The translations under genes were made by a program, and so were the position numbers. The notes below the pieces were generated by a model that saw only the letters and a program-made list of their open reading frames with translations, was not told the origin of the DNA and made no database searches. A stretch of DNA of 57,006 nt from an uncultured Pelagibacteraceae bacterium (GTDB lineage Bacteria > Pseudomonadota > Alphaproteobacteria > Pelagibacterales > Pelagibacteraceae): assembly GCA_902559605.1 (NCBI GenBank), contig CACEIC010000003.1, forward strand, positions 1-57,006, given 5' to 3'. Positions 7,180 through 16,239 of this stretch are shown here, piece by piece (the first letter of the stretch is position 1; every line of letters begins with the position of its first letter).

Positions 7180-8734
7180 CCTTTTTTCTTATCAATTCTT
7201 TGGTTTCATTTACTCCAAAAAAACTAATGAAGAAGCCCATTCTGGGTCCATTTTCGTCACCAAATACAACCTCATAGATAAGCTTAAACCATTCTCTTAA
7301 ATTTTCTTTATAACCATTTTCTTTTCCTACGGTAAAAATATTTGTCTGAATATCTTCAGGAGCCATTTTATCATTACAATTATCTAAAGACTTAATTAAT
7401 GCTTTCAGTGCAACTTTCTCTTTTTCATTTGGAGTTTTATAAATTTTTTTTGTTTTTATAACATCATTGAAATATTTTATTGCATATTCAATTAAATTAT
7501 CAAAAATTGGATGATCATTTTCATTAATTTCTGACTTGTATTTTTTTACAAATTTCCAAAGTAATTGTTTGCTGTCCGCATTACTTGTTTCAACTAAATT
7601 TAAAAGCATTGAAAAAGTCATAATTGTATTTTCCTCTGGCATTAATCCATTATGTACATGCCAAACTGGATTCATTAACTTCTGTAAATCATTTTGAGTT
7701 TTTCCTTTTTCTATAAAATCTAGATATTCATCAACAGCTTTTGGAACAACTTCTCTGTACAATTTTTTTGCTCTTTTTGGATTTTGATACATGTAAAGAG
7801 ATAGACTTTGAGGAGATGCATAATTCAGCCATTCATCTATAGTTACTCCATTACCTTTTGATTTAGATATTTTTTCACCTTTTTCGTCCAAAAAAAGTTC
7901 ATAAGCAAAACCAGATGGGTTAGATTTACCTAATGTTTTAATAATCTTAGTTGAAAGAATTGCACTCTCAATTAAATCCTTTCCATACATTTCAAAATCA
8001 ACATCTAAAGCGTACCATCTCATTGCCCAATCAACTTTCCATTGCAATTTGCAGTTCCCGTCTAAAATACTTTTTTCCAATTTTGATCCATTATTATCAA
8101 ATATGATTTTAGAAGATTTCGAATCAATTTCTAAAACAGGTATTTCAAGAACTTTTCCAGTTTCTGGGCATATTGGTAAAAAGGGGGAATAGGTTTTCTG
8201 TCTTTCTTTACCTAAAGTAGGAAGAATTATTTCCATAATTTTTTCATAATTTTCTAGAACTAATTTTAGGGTGTCATTAAAATAACCAGACTTGTATAGT
8301 TCTGTAGAACTTTTAAATGAATATTTAAATTTAAAATTATCAAGAAATTGTTTCAACATATTATTATTATGTTCTCCAAAACTACTAAACTTTTCAAATG
8401 GATCAGGGACATCCGTTAAAGGTTTGTGAAGATTTTTTTTGAGCTTTTCTTGATTTGGAACATTTTCAGGTACTTTTCTAAGACCATCCATATCATCAGA
8501 AAATGTAATAATTTCCTTTGGAATATCTGTTAAATGATCAAGAGCGTTGACAATCATTGTCGTCCTTGCAACTTCTCCAAATGTACCTATATGAGGTAGA
8601 CCACTAGGGCCATAACCAGTTTGTAAAACTATTTTATTTTTTTTTTCTATGATTGATTTTCTCTCTCTTAATAGCTTTTTAGCCTCAACAAATGGCCAAG
8701 CGTTTGTTTTGTCAAAATTTGTTTTGTCTATCAC
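7166..8734 (-). CDS. lysK: Lysine--tRNA ligase, class I
   Basis: 522 residues of the archaeal-type class I LysRS found in many alphaproteobacteria, unrelated to the class II lysS enzyme. The HIGH-like motif is SGLPHIG (44-50) and the KMSKS-like motif is KISKSKG (288-294). A C-terminal helical anticodon-binding domain follows. The WKVDWAMRWYALDVDFEMYGKD stretch is typical. The start appears to be GTG at 8732-8734, since no in-frame ATG gives a complete N-terminus. It diverges from trkH across 86 bases and overlaps pyrD. A T10 run at 8637-8646 lies inside the gene and is in frame. Confidence 0.95.
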   Translation of the reverse strand: MIDKTNFDKTNAWPFVEAKKLLRERKSIIEKKNKIVLQTGYGPSGLPHIGTFGEVARTTMIVNALDHLTDIPKEIITFSDDMDGLRKVPENVPNQEKLKKNLHKPLTDVPDPFEKFSSFGEHNNNMLKQFLDNFKFKYSFKSSTELYKSGYFNDTLKLVLENYEKIMEIILPTLGKERQKTYSPFLPICPETGKVLEIPVLEIDSKSSKIIFDNNGSKLEKSILDGNCKLQWKVDWAMRWYALDVDFEMYGKDLIESAILSTKIIKTLGKSNPSGFAYELFLDEKGEKISKSKGNGVTIDEWLNYASPQSLSLYMYQNPKRAKKLYREVVPKAVDEYLDFIEKGKTQNDLQKLMNPVWHVHNGLMPEENTIMTFSMLLNLVETSNADSKQLLWKFVKKYKSEINENDHPIFDNLIEYAIKYFNDVIKTKKIYKTPNEKEKVALKALIKSLDNCNDKMAPEDIQTNIFTVGKENGYKENLREWFKLIYEVVFGDENGPRMGFFISFFGVNETKELIRKKVENV

Positions 8735-8820
8735 AACTACTTAAATATCCTTAATATCAGCCTTTTTAATAATTCATATAGAGTTGAAATTTATTTACCA
8801 TAAAATAATGTCCATTCAAA

Positions 8821-10269
8821 ATGTCCAATTATAAAACTGTCTTTTTCACATTAGGGGTTTTGCAAATTATTTTAGGTCTTTCAATGATTGTACCTATTTT
8901 GGTTCAATTAATATTTGATCAAATTGATGCAGGATTTATCGGATCAATGATCGTTACTATTATCTTTGGTTTTTTATTTTTCATTTCTAATTATGATCAC
9001 GATAAAAAGATAAGTTTACCTCAAGCTTTTTTACTCACAGCACTTTCATGGTTAAGTATTGCTATATTTGGTTCTTTACCTTTAATTTTTTCTAGTACGG
9101 ATTTGAGTTTTACAGATGCGTTTTTTGAGAGCATGTCTGGTATTACAACAACAGGATCTACAATTATCACGAATCTAAATGAAACATCTAAAGCGATATT
9201 ACTTTGGAGGGGAATGTTGCAGTGGTTTGGTGGTATTGGAATTATCGTAATGGCAATCACTTTAATGCCTTTAATGAATATAGGAGGTATGCAACTTTTT
9301 AATATTTCATCTAATGATACTTCTGAAAAAATTTTTCCTAAAACTAAAGAAGTTTCTCTAAGACTATTGTCTATATATTCATTATTAACTTTAACTTGTG
9401 CTTTTTTTTATTTTATATTTGGAATGAGTTTTTTTGATAGCATCGTACATGCTATGACAACAATAGCGACTGGAGGTTTTGCAAATTATAATGAATCTAT
9501 AGGTTATTTTGAAAGCTCGTTGATAGAAATTAATGCAATAATATTTATTATTCTTGGAAGTATACCTTTTATTAGTTACATCAAATACTTAGCTGGAGAT
9601 AAAAAAATATTTTTTAAAGACACACAAATAAAAACTTTTATAATTTTGGTTATTATTTCAATTCTTTTAATGTTTTTTTATTTATCTGTTATAAATAAAA
9701 GCTTAACTGAGATAAGTTTTTTGTCTGTTAGCTTTAATATAATTTCTATTTTGACTGGAACAGGATATGCTACAGAAAATTTTAGTAATTGGGGTCAATT
9801 TCCATTAGTATATTTCATAATTTTAATGTTCATTGGAGGATGCGCAGGTTCTACAACTTGTGGAATAAAAATTTTTAGAGTTCAAATTTTGTATCAATTT
9901 ATATCAAACCAACTGAAAAAAATAATTTACCCTCGAGGAATTTTCAAAATTAAATATCAAAATAATAATGTAGATGAAAAATTCATGGACTCAATAATCT
10001 CATTTATTTTCCTTTATATTTTAATATTTTTTATTGTGACGGCGCTGTTATCACTTGATGGGTTAAATTTTATAACCGCTATCTCAGCTGCAGCAACGTC
10101 AATTTCAAATGTTGGGCCAGGTTTAGGTGATATTATTGGACCTAATGGGAGTTTTTCGAGCCTTTCTGACTTTTCTAAATGGGTCCTTAGTGTTGCAATG
10201 ATACTTGGAAGGTTGGAATTATTTGCAATTCTAGTATTATTTATTCCATCATTTTGGAGAAAATATTAA
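8821..10269 (+). CDS. trkH: TrkH-family potassium uptake membrane subunit
   Basis: 482 residues, with four membrane-pore-membrane repeats whose filter glycines can be seen: TTTGSTI (109-115), IATGGFAN, LTGTGYATEN and SNVGPGLG. This is the translocating subunit of the Trk system, which needs a cytosolic TrkA regulator that is not encoded here. The strongly hydrophobic sequence has charged loops matching the family. The ATG at 8821 is used; an earlier ATG at 8808 is out of frame. The stop overlaps the next start as TAATG, so trkH and ampG should be translationally coupled. Confidence 0.94.
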   Translation: MSNYKTVFFTLGVLQIILGLSMIVPILVQLIFDQIDAGFIGSMIVTIIFGFLFFISNYDHDKKISLPQAFLLTALSWLSIAIFGSLPLIFSSTDLSFTDAFFESMSGITTTGSTIITNLNETSKAILLWRGMLQWFGGIGIIVMAITLMPLMNIGGMQLFNISSNDTSEKIFPKTKEVSLRLLSIYSLLTLTCAFFYFIFGMSFFDSIVHAMTTIATGGFANYNESIGYFESSLIEINAIIFIILGSIPFISYIKYLAGDKKIFFKDTQIKTFIILVIISILLMFFYLSVINKSLTEISFLSVSFNIISILTGTGYATENFSNWGQFPLVYFIILMFIGGCAGSTTCGIKIFRVQILYQFISNQLKKIIYPRGIFKIKYQNNNVDEKFMDSIISFIFLYILIFFIVTALLSLDGLNFITAISAAATSISNVGPGLGDIIGPNGSFSSLSDFSKWVLSVAMILGRLELFAILVLFIPSFWRKY

Positions 10270-11642
10270 TGTTTGAAAAAAAACAAACTTGGTCAGAATC
10301 TATTTTAGTCTACAAAGATATTCGTATGCTAAGAATTTTACTTCTTGGTGCAATAAGTGGTTTTCCTTGGGTATTGATTGCGAGTAGTTTAAGTCTTTGG
10401 CTTAAAGAAGAGGGATTAAGTAGGTCGACTATTGGATGGGCAGGTTTAATATTTGGAGTTTACGCCTTTAATTATTTGTGGGCTCCAATAATTGATAGAA
10501 TACAAATTCCATTTTTAACAAAAAGATTGGGGCATAGACGGGGTTGGATTGTCCTAATGCAAATTATAATTTTATTTAGTTTAATTGTTTGGAGTTTTAT
10601 TAACCCTACAGAAAATTTAGCATTACTAATTAGTGTTGGATTAGTTATTGCAATTGCTTCGGCTACACAAGATATAACAGTTGATGCATTAAGAATTGAA
10701 CAGATCAATGCTGATGAAGGAAAATCAATGGCAGCAGGCGCTGCTATGGCTGTAGTTGGTTGGTGGACTGGATATAAGTTAGGTGGTGTTATAGCATTGT
10801 TTACTGCCGAATTTTTTCAAAACATTGGAATTGAAGATTACTGGCAAACTACTTTTTTAGTTCTTGGTGTTGTAGTAATACTGATGAATATAGGTTTAAT
10901 GTTCATACACGAGCCTATAACAACAGATAGGCAGAACAAACAAAAAGAAACAGACGAAATAATACAATCAAAACTTGGATCAAATAATGTAATAACAAAA
11001 TTTATTGCTTATATTACTGGTACAATAGGAGGTCCAATAATTAGTTTTTTTAAAAAAAATGGTTTCTCAATTGCAGTGGGCATACTGGGTTTTGTATTTC
11101 TGTTTAAAATAGGAGAAGCCTTTCTTGGAAGAATGTCCATAGTTTTTTATAAAGAGGTTGGATTTTCAAAAGGTGAGATAGCAATATATTCAAAAACGTT
11201 GGGCTGGATTACAACAGTTGTTTTTACTTTATTAGGTGGAATATTTGCTATGAGAGCTGGTACAATCAAAACAATGTTTGTTGCTGGTGGATTTATGGCA
11301 GCGACAAACTTATTATTTGCTGCGTTGGCATGGACAGGAAAATCTGAGTGGTTGTTTGCTTTAGCAGTTATCGCTGATGATATATCTGCAGCATTTGCAA
11401 CTGTTGCTTTTGTAGCATTTATATCTCTTTTAGTTGATAGGACATATACTGCTACACAGTATGCACTATTAGCTTCAATTGGAACCGCAGGAAGAACTAC
11501 ACTTGCTTCTTCATCGGGTGCTTTAGTAGATTGGCTAAATGGAGACTGGGGAACGTTTTTTATAATAACTACTTTGATGGTTATTCCATCTTTAATTTGT
11601 TTGTGGTTTATAAGGAACAAGATTAAAATTGGTGCAAAATAG
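10269..11642 (+). CDS. ampG: AmpG-like MFS permease (muropeptide/PAT family)
   Basis: 457 residues from the ATG at 10269, with about 12-14 membrane helices. Motifs include LLLGAISGFPW, LKEEGLSR, the FNYLWAPIIDR loop, ATQDITVDALRIE and the second-half KIGEAFLGRM and ALLASIGTAGRTTLAS. Members import anhydro-muropeptides for cell-wall recycling or belong to the wider PAT family. The next gene encodes an NlpC/P60 peptidase, which supports a peptidoglycan-recycling role. The in-frame TTG at 10254 is rejected as a start because it lies inside trkH and adds no conserved residues. The start overlaps the trkH stop by one base. Confidence 0.87.
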   Translation: MFEKKQTWSESILVYKDIRMLRILLLGAISGFPWVLIASSLSLWLKEEGLSRSTIGWAGLIFGVYAFNYLWAPIIDRIQIPFLTKRLGHRRGWIVLMQIIILFSLIVWSFINPTENLALLISVGLVIAIASATQDITVDALRIEQINADEGKSMAAGAAMAVVGWWTGYKLGGVIALFTAEFFQNIGIEDYWQTTFLVLGVVVILMNIGLMFIHEPITTDRQNKQKETDEIIQSKLGSNNVITKFIAYITGTIGGPIISFFKKNGFSIAVGILGFVFLFKIGEAFLGRMSIVFYKEVGFSKGEIAIYSKTLGWITTVVFTLLGGIFAMRAGTIKTMFVAGGFMAATNLLFAALAWTGKSEWLFALAVIADDISAAFATVAFVAFISLLVDRTYTATQYALLASIGTAGRTTLASSSGALVDWLNGDWGTFFIITTLMVIPSLICLWFIRNKIKIGAK

Positions 11643-12375
11643 TCTTTTTTTAAAAGAACCTTCAGTCAATATATTAGAAGAGCCAATAAAGAACTCTAAT
11701 CTAAGCTCTCAACTTATCTACGGTGAGAAGTTTAAAGTAATTGGTAAAAAAAATAATTATTTTAAAATAAAAAGTTCATATGACAAATATTCAGGTTTTA
11801 TAAAAAAAATTGATAACTACAAAAAATTTAATCCAACTCATAAAGTTGGAATTTTGAAATCAAGAATTTATTTAGGTAATAAAAAAAAGAAATCAAATAA
11901 GTTTTTACCATTTGCGAGCAAAATACAAATTTTAAAAAGAAATCAAAATTTTATTATGTATGAAAAAGATAAATGGCTAAGATCAAAGGAGATATTTCCA
12001 ATCCAAAAAAAAAATACTGATTTTGTAAAAATATTTAAAAGTTTTCTAAACTGTAAATATAAATGGGGTGGAAAAACATTCAAAGGAATTGATTGCTCAG
12101 CTCTATTACAAATATTTTATAAATTTAATAATAATTTTTTTCCAAGAGATACGATTGATCAAGTTAAATTAAAAAAAGGTGTGCAATCCAAAAAAAAATT
12201 TAAAAAAGGTGATATTATTTTTTGGAAAGGGCATGTTGCTATATGCATCAATAAAAATGATCTTATCCACGCTTATGGTCCAAAAAAAAGAGTAATCATA
12301 ATGCCAATTAAAAAAACTATAAAACTTATTAAAGAAACCGCGAAATTAGATGTAAAGAAAGTAACAAGGATCTGA
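11629..12375 (+). CDS. NlpC/P60-family peptidase with N-terminal SH3-like region
   Basis: 248 residues from TTG at 11629 (or 247 from GTG at 11632); no ATG is available near the 5' end. The first ~120 residues resemble two degenerate bacterial SH3 repeats, with phrases such as YGEKFKVIGK and FASKIQILKR. The C-terminal papain-like domain has YKWGG (144-148), nucleophile Cys156 in GIDCSAL, His202 in GHVAICI and His214 in LIHAYG. Such enzymes cut peptidoglycan stem peptides, often the gamma-D-Glu-diamino acid bond. No signal peptide is seen, so it may act in the cytoplasm on peptides imported by AmpG, whose gene it overlaps by 11-14 bases. Its stop nearly abuts the convergent tyrA stop. Confidence 0.85.
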   Translation: MVQNSLFLKEPSVNILEEPIKNSNLSSQLIYGEKFKVIGKKNNYFKIKSSYDKYSGFIKKIDNYKKFNPTHKVGILKSRIYLGNKKKKSNKFLPFASKIQILKRNQNFIMYEKDKWLRSKEIFPIQKKNTDFVKIFKSFLNCKYKWGGKTFKGIDCSALLQIFYKFNNNFFPRDTIDQVKLKKGVQSKKKFKKGDIIFWKGHVAICINKNDLIHAYGPKKRVIIMPIKKTIKLIKETAKLDVKKVTRI

Positions 12376-12376
12376 A

Positions 12377-13269
12377 TTATTCTCGACCAAAATCAGGTTT
12401 AGAAATATCTTGTTTTTGAGAAATTATTTGTTTTCTTACTGCTTTCGAATTGATTAATTTTTTTATTATCTTTGAATTTTCTTTCTTGCTTATATTCTTC
12501 TTAAAATCTTTTAAATTTTTCATAAAAAGATTTATTGCTTCAATCATATTAGTTTTATTCTCAAAAAATATATCTCTCCACATTATTTCGTTGGATGCAG
12601 CAATTCTTGAGAAATCTCTTAATCCACCTGCACTAAATTTAATCAAATTTTTATTCTTTTTTTTCTGAAAATCCTGAGCAGTTTTTATTAAATTGTAAGC
12701 AATCAAGTGAGGTAGATGACTAGTGACTGAAAAAATTTTGTCATGATCATCAGGGTTCATAATAATTATTTTAGATCCTAAAGATTTCCAAAATTTCTCT
12801 ACTTTTTTTTGTTTTAGAACATTTTTATCTTTTATTATTATGCACCACTTGTTTTTAAACAAATTAGCATTACCATATCCGGGCCCACTAACTTCGGAAC
12901 CTGAGATAGGATGACTCATCACCCAATCAAGATTTTTTGATAATTTTTTTTTTTTAAAGAAATTAGATTTTTTTTTGTTGAACCAACGTCAGTTATAATT
13001 GAATTATGATTGAGATTTTTATTTAATGACGAAAAAAATTTAGGATATTCACTCATAGGAGTGCTTAAAATTACAAGATCAATTTTATTTAAATTTTTAT
13101 CTAACCTTGTCAAAAATTTAATTTTTTTGTTAAATTTTTTAATAATAGATTTATATTTTTTTGATTTTTCAAATACAAAAAAATTTTTAGAAATTTTTTT
13201 TTGTATTGAAGCCTTTAGTATTGACGAGCCTATTAATCCGCAACCAATAATAAGAATATTATTAAACAT
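12377..13269 (-). CDS. tyrA: Prephenate dehydrogenase, interrupted by a frameshift at A12
   Basis: It oxidatively decarboxylates prephenate to 4-hydroxyphenylpyruvate for tyrosine synthesis. The first frame (13269-12919) has the NAD-binding GCGLIGSS and ITDVGSTKKNLI. The second carries LDWVMSHPISGSE, SGPGYGNANLFKNKW, SHLPHLIAYNL and GGLRDFSRIAASNEIMWRD. They join at a run of twelve A on the coding strand (T at 12944-12955). Thirteen or ten A would restore one protein of about 296-297 residues, the family length. Frame 2 already reads LSKNLDWV upstream of its first start-like codon, showing that the lesion is in the A run. The gene overlaps hisC by 8 bases. It could be a sequencing indel, a mutation, or expression by slippage. 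Confidence 0.85.
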
Positions 13270-14344
13270 TTTTAAAAATAGTATTCATTCTTTTAAGGAA
13301 TATTTGGTTTTCTTTTGTGTTGCCAATTGTAAGTCTTAGACAATTTTTTATGCCATATGAATTCATTTCTCTTAGTATAATTCCATATTTCTGTAATTTT
13401 TTTAAAGTTGTATCTGCGGTAAATTTTGCTTTTTTGAAATCTAACAAAAAGAAATTTCCAGATATTTTGTTTGTACCAATATTATATTTTAACATCTCAT
13501 TTTTAATTTTTTTGCACCATTTAAGATTATGTATTACTGACTTTTTAACAAATTTATCATCTTTAAGTGATTCAACAGCACAAATTTGAGCAAATTTATT
13601 TACGTTAAAAGGTGGTTTAATTTTATATAATTCTTTAATTATAGATTTATCACCGTATCCCCAGCCTATCCTTAAAGAAGCTAGACCATAGATTTTTGAA
13701 AATGTTCTTAAAATAAATACATTTTTAGAGTTTTTAAATAACTCAATTCCAGATTTGTAATCTTTATTCTTCATATATTCAAAATATGCATCATCAACAA
13801 CCAATAAAATATTTTTATTTAATCTTCTCCTTAAGTCTAATAGCTCGTTTTTTGTTAAATAAGTGCCTGTTGGATTATTTGGATTTGCAATAAAAACAAT
13901 TTTTGTTTTTTTTGATGTCTTTTTAAGAATTTCTTTAACTGAAACTTTAAAATTAATTTCTTTAGCTAATTTTACATTTGCCCCAACGATTTTGGAGTAT
14001 ATCCTATACATGAGAAAACTGTACTGAGGAACAACAACTTCATCATTTTCTCTAAGGAACAATTGACAAAGCATTTGAATTACTTCGTCAGAACCAGAGC
14101 CACAAATTATCTTGGATTTATCACAACCATACTTCTTTGATATTTTTTGTGTTAATTCCGAAAATTTACTGTCTGGATATTTTGATATATCAAATTTAGA
14201 CTTAACAATTTTTTCGACATTTTTACTGACACCTAAAGCAGATTCATTTGCAGATAACTTAATAATATTTTTATTACCAGCCAATAAGGATTTTCCTGGT
14301 TTGTAACTCTGTAATTTTATGTTTTTAAATCTTAGCGCTGTCAT
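13262..14344 (-). CDS. hisC: Histidinol-phosphate / aromatic aminotransferase
   Basis: 360 residues, fold type I PLP aminotransferase. Seen: SANESALG (31-38), GSGSDE (82-87), NPNNPTG (154-160), VVDDAYFEY (182-190) with the cofactor Asp, and PLP-binding Lys217 in RTFSKIYGLASLRIGWG. The family makes histidinol phosphate. Enzymes sitting beside tyrA, as here, commonly also or instead transaminate 4-hydroxyphenylpyruvate and phenylpyruvate, so an aromatic role is plausible. It is the upstream gene of a two-gene unit with tyrA and diverges from metX. Specificity cannot be settled from this sequence. Confidence 0.9.
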   Translation of the reverse strand: MTALRFKNIKLQSYKPGKSLLAGNKNIIKLSANESALGVSKNVEKIVKSKFDISKYPDSKFSELTQKISKKYGCDKSKIICGSGSDEVIQMLCQLFLRENDEVVVPQYSFLMYRIYSKIVGANVKLAKEINFKVSVKEILKKTSKKTKIVFIANPNNPTGTYLTKNELLDLRRRLNKNILLVVDDAYFEYMKNKDYKSGIELFKNSKNVFILRTFSKIYGLASLRIGWGYGDKSIIKELYKIKPPFNVNKFAQICAVESLKDDKFVKKSVIHNLKWCKKIKNEMLKYNIGTNKISGNFFLLDFKKAKFTADTTLKKLQKYGIILREMNSYGIKNCLRLTIGNTKENQIFLKRMNTIFKNV

Positions 14345-14406
14345 AGTAAATATTTCACTATAAATAGTCTTTTAACTAGATAAAACAATAATTAATTGAG
14401 CAATAT

Positions 14407-14435
14407 TTGACATATAAATTCCTTTGAAGTAAAAG
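14407..14435 (+). promoter_or_regulatory. Promoter of the metX operon
   Basis: A perfect TTGACA (14407-14412) is followed after 17 bases by TAAAAG (14430-14435), giving a predicted transcript start near 14442. That is exactly the first paired base of the SAM-II aptamer, so promoter and riboswitch predictions support one another. Confidence 0.55.
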
Positions 14436-14437
14436 CT

Positions 14438-14490
14438 GCATGCGCTGATTTATACTGAATTGCGAGCGCTATAAAAAAACCGCTAAAATG
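14438..14490 (+). ncRNA. SAM-II riboswitch upstream of metX
   Basis: The segment has the SAM-II layout: a 5' GCGCTGATTTA, then ATTGCGAGCGC, an A-rich ATAAA linker and a 3' GCTAAAA. P1 forms between GCGCT (14442-14446) and AGCGC (14465-14469). The compact pseudoknot is completed by the loop folding onto the 3' GCTAAAA strand. SAM-II is an alphaproteobacterial aptamer that represses methionine-synthesis genes when S-adenosylmethionine is abundant. Position before metX-metW fits. Unusually, the aptamer ends in AAAATG followed by nine T (14491-14499), and there is no Shine-Dalgarno sequence after it. Confidence 0.8.
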
Positions 14491-14529
14491 TTTTTTTTTC
14501 TCACAATTCAATCAGTACAATTATTATGA
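14488..14529 (+). CDS. Possible 13-codon leader peptide overlapping the metX start
   Basis: An ATG formed by the last bases of the SAM-II aptamer opens a frame reading MFFFLTIQSVQLL, whose TGA (14527-14529) overlaps the metX ATG (14526-14528) as ATGA. metX has no Shine-Dalgarno sequence of its own. A translated leader coupled to metX would be a way for the riboswitch to control it. There is no ribosome-binding site before this ATG either, and a 13-codon frame can arise by chance, so it is offered only as a candidate. Confidence 0.2.
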   Translation: MFFFLTIQSVQLL

Positions 14530-15659
14530 ATAAAAATATTAATACAAAAAAAATAATTATATCAAATTCCCTTAAATTGGATTGTGGTAAGGAAATTAAT
14601 AACTTTCCAATAGCATTTGAGACATATGGGGAATTAAACAGTGAAAAAAGTAATGCAATATTAGTTTTCCATGCTTTGACCGGAGATCAATATGTTTCTG
14701 GAAAAAACCCAATAACTAATAAAGATGGTTGGTGGAGTTATGTTGTTGGAGAAAATAAGCCAATTGATACAAATAAATTTTTTGTGATTTGTGCAAACGT
14801 TATTGGAGGCTGCATGGGATCTTACGGACCTAGCACAATAAATGAGTCCACTGGCAAACAAATAGGAACTGATTTTCCAATTATAACTATTAACGACATG
14901 GTTAACGCTCAATATGAGCTAATTAAATATTTAAAAATTGAAAAACTTTTTGCTGTAGTAGGTGGTTCAATGGGTGGAATGCAAGTACTTCAATTTGTTG
15001 CCAATTTTCCAGATAAAGCAAAACTTGCAATACCGATTGCTTGCACATCTAGTCACTCGGCACAAAACATAGCGTTTAATGAATTAGGAAGACAGGCAAT
15101 TATGGCTGACAGTAAGTGGGAAAATGGATTTTATAGTAATTACAAATTAAATCCTGACAAAGGTTTAGCGGTAGCAAGAATGGCAGCACATATTACTTAT
15201 CTTTCTGAAAAAGGATTGCAGGAAAAATTTGGAAGAAAATTGCAAGATAGGGATAGCCTGAGATATGGATTTGAGGCAGATTTTCAAATTGAGAGTTATC
15301 TTAGATACCAAGGATCTGTGTTTGTTGATAGATTTGATGCTAATAGTTATTTATATATAACTCGTGCAATGGATTATTTTGACTTATCCAAACAGTACAA
15401 AGGAAACTTATCTGATGCATTCAAAGAAACTAAAACAAAATTTTTTGTAATATCATTTACATCAGATTGGTTGTATCCAACATCGGAGAATAGAGAAATA
15501 GTTATAGCACTAAATTCTATTGGTGCAGATGTCGGATTTGTAGAAATAGAATCTGATAAGGGGCATGATTCATTTTTGCTCGATGTTCCAAGTTTCCTAA
15601 AGACACTTGGCGATTATATTAATTCAACCTACAAAGTTATAAATGAAAGAAGAATTTAA
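14526..15659 (+). CDS. metX: Homoserine O-acetyltransferase
   Basis: 377 residues, alpha/beta-hydrolase fold. It acylates homoserine for methionine synthesis by sulfhydrylation. HALTGDQYVSG (49-59) and GGCMGSYGPS (94-103) lead to the nucleophile elbow GGSMGG with Ser148; Asp314 (TSDWLYP) and His347 (KGHDSF) complete the triad. The metX-metW pair with a 17-base overlap is typical of proteobacteria. The upstream SAM-II riboswitch points to repression by S-adenosylmethionine. Acetyl versus succinyl donor cannot be settled by eye, although acetyl is usual for this group. Confidence 0.93.
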   Translation: MNKNINTKKIIISNSLKLDCGKEINNFPIAFETYGELNSEKSNAILVFHALTGDQYVSGKNPITNKDGWWSYVVGENKPIDTNKFFVICANVIGGCMGSYGPSTINESTGKQIGTDFPIITINDMVNAQYELIKYLKIEKLFAVVGGSMGGMQVLQFVANFPDKAKLAIPIACTSSHSAQNIAFNELGRQAIMADSKWENGFYSNYKLNPDKGLAVARMAAHITYLSEKGLQEKFGRKLQDRDSLRYGFEADFQIESYLRYQGSVFVDRFDANSYLYITRAMDYFDLSKQYKGNLSDAFKETKTKFFVISFTSDWLYPTSENREIVIALNSIGADVGFVEIESDKGHDSFLLDVPSFLKTLGDYINSTYKVINERRI

Positions 15660-16239
15660 CATTATATCTAATTTGATAGAGGAAAATACTAGAGTTCTAG
15701 ATGTCGGTTGTGGCAATGGAGACTTGATGAAATTTTTACAAGAAAACAAAACTAAAGATATTCGTGGATTAGAAATTTCTAAAGAAAAAGTTCAAAATTG
15801 TTTATCAAAAGGATTAACTGTAATTGAGGGGAATGCTGAAAGCGATTTAAAACAATTTCCTAAATCGTCTTTTGATTACGTTATTTTAAGCCAAACATTA
15901 CAAGCTTTTCTTAATCCTGAATTAGTTATTAATGAATTACTAAAAGTAGGAAAAAAAGTAATTGTTACTATACCTAATTTTGGTTACTGGAGAGTTAGAC
16001 TACAATTATTGTTTAAAGGCACAATGCCTGTAACAGAAAATTTACCTCATGAATGGTATAATACGCCAAATTTACATATGTGCACAATTAAAGATTTTTA
16101 TAATTTTTGCAGTAGTAAGAATATTAAAATATTTAAGTCTATCGCTTTAAAAAAAAGTCGAATTTCAGAAATAAATAAATCAAATTTAAATTATAAAAAT
16201 CTTGACTCTCACTTAGGTATATTTTTAATAGAAAGTTAA
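15643..16239 (+). CDS. metW: MetW, methionine biosynthesis methyltransferase-like protein
   Basis: 198 residues with a class I SAM-binding fold: VLDVGCGNGDL (19-29), EGNAESDLKQFP and DYVILSQTLQA. The C-terminal NLPHEWYNTPNLHMCTIKDF block is diagnostic of MetW. In bacteria with MetX, MetW is needed for efficient homoserine acylation and has been found to act with MetX; its own methyltransferase activity is unclear. It overlaps metX by 17 bases, implying coupled translation, and is followed directly by gloB. Confidence 0.94.
   Translation: MKEEFNIISNLIEENTRVLDVGCGNGDLMKFLQENKTKDIRGLEISKEKVQNCLSKGLTVIEGNAESDLKQFPKSSFDYVILSQTLQAFLNPELVINELLKVGKKVIVTIPNFGYWRVRLQLLFKGTMPVTENLPHEWYNTPNLHMCTIKDFYNFCSSKNIKIFKSIALKKSRISEINKSNLNYKNLDSHLGIFLIES

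Noticed and set aside
10254..10268. Upstream TTG start for ampG
   Set aside because: It is inside trkH and adds five non-conserved residues; the TAATG overlap at 10269 is the better start.
11147..11620. 157-codon open frame antisense to ampG
   Set aside because: Composition is that of a shadow frame with no recognisable motif or ribosome-binding site.
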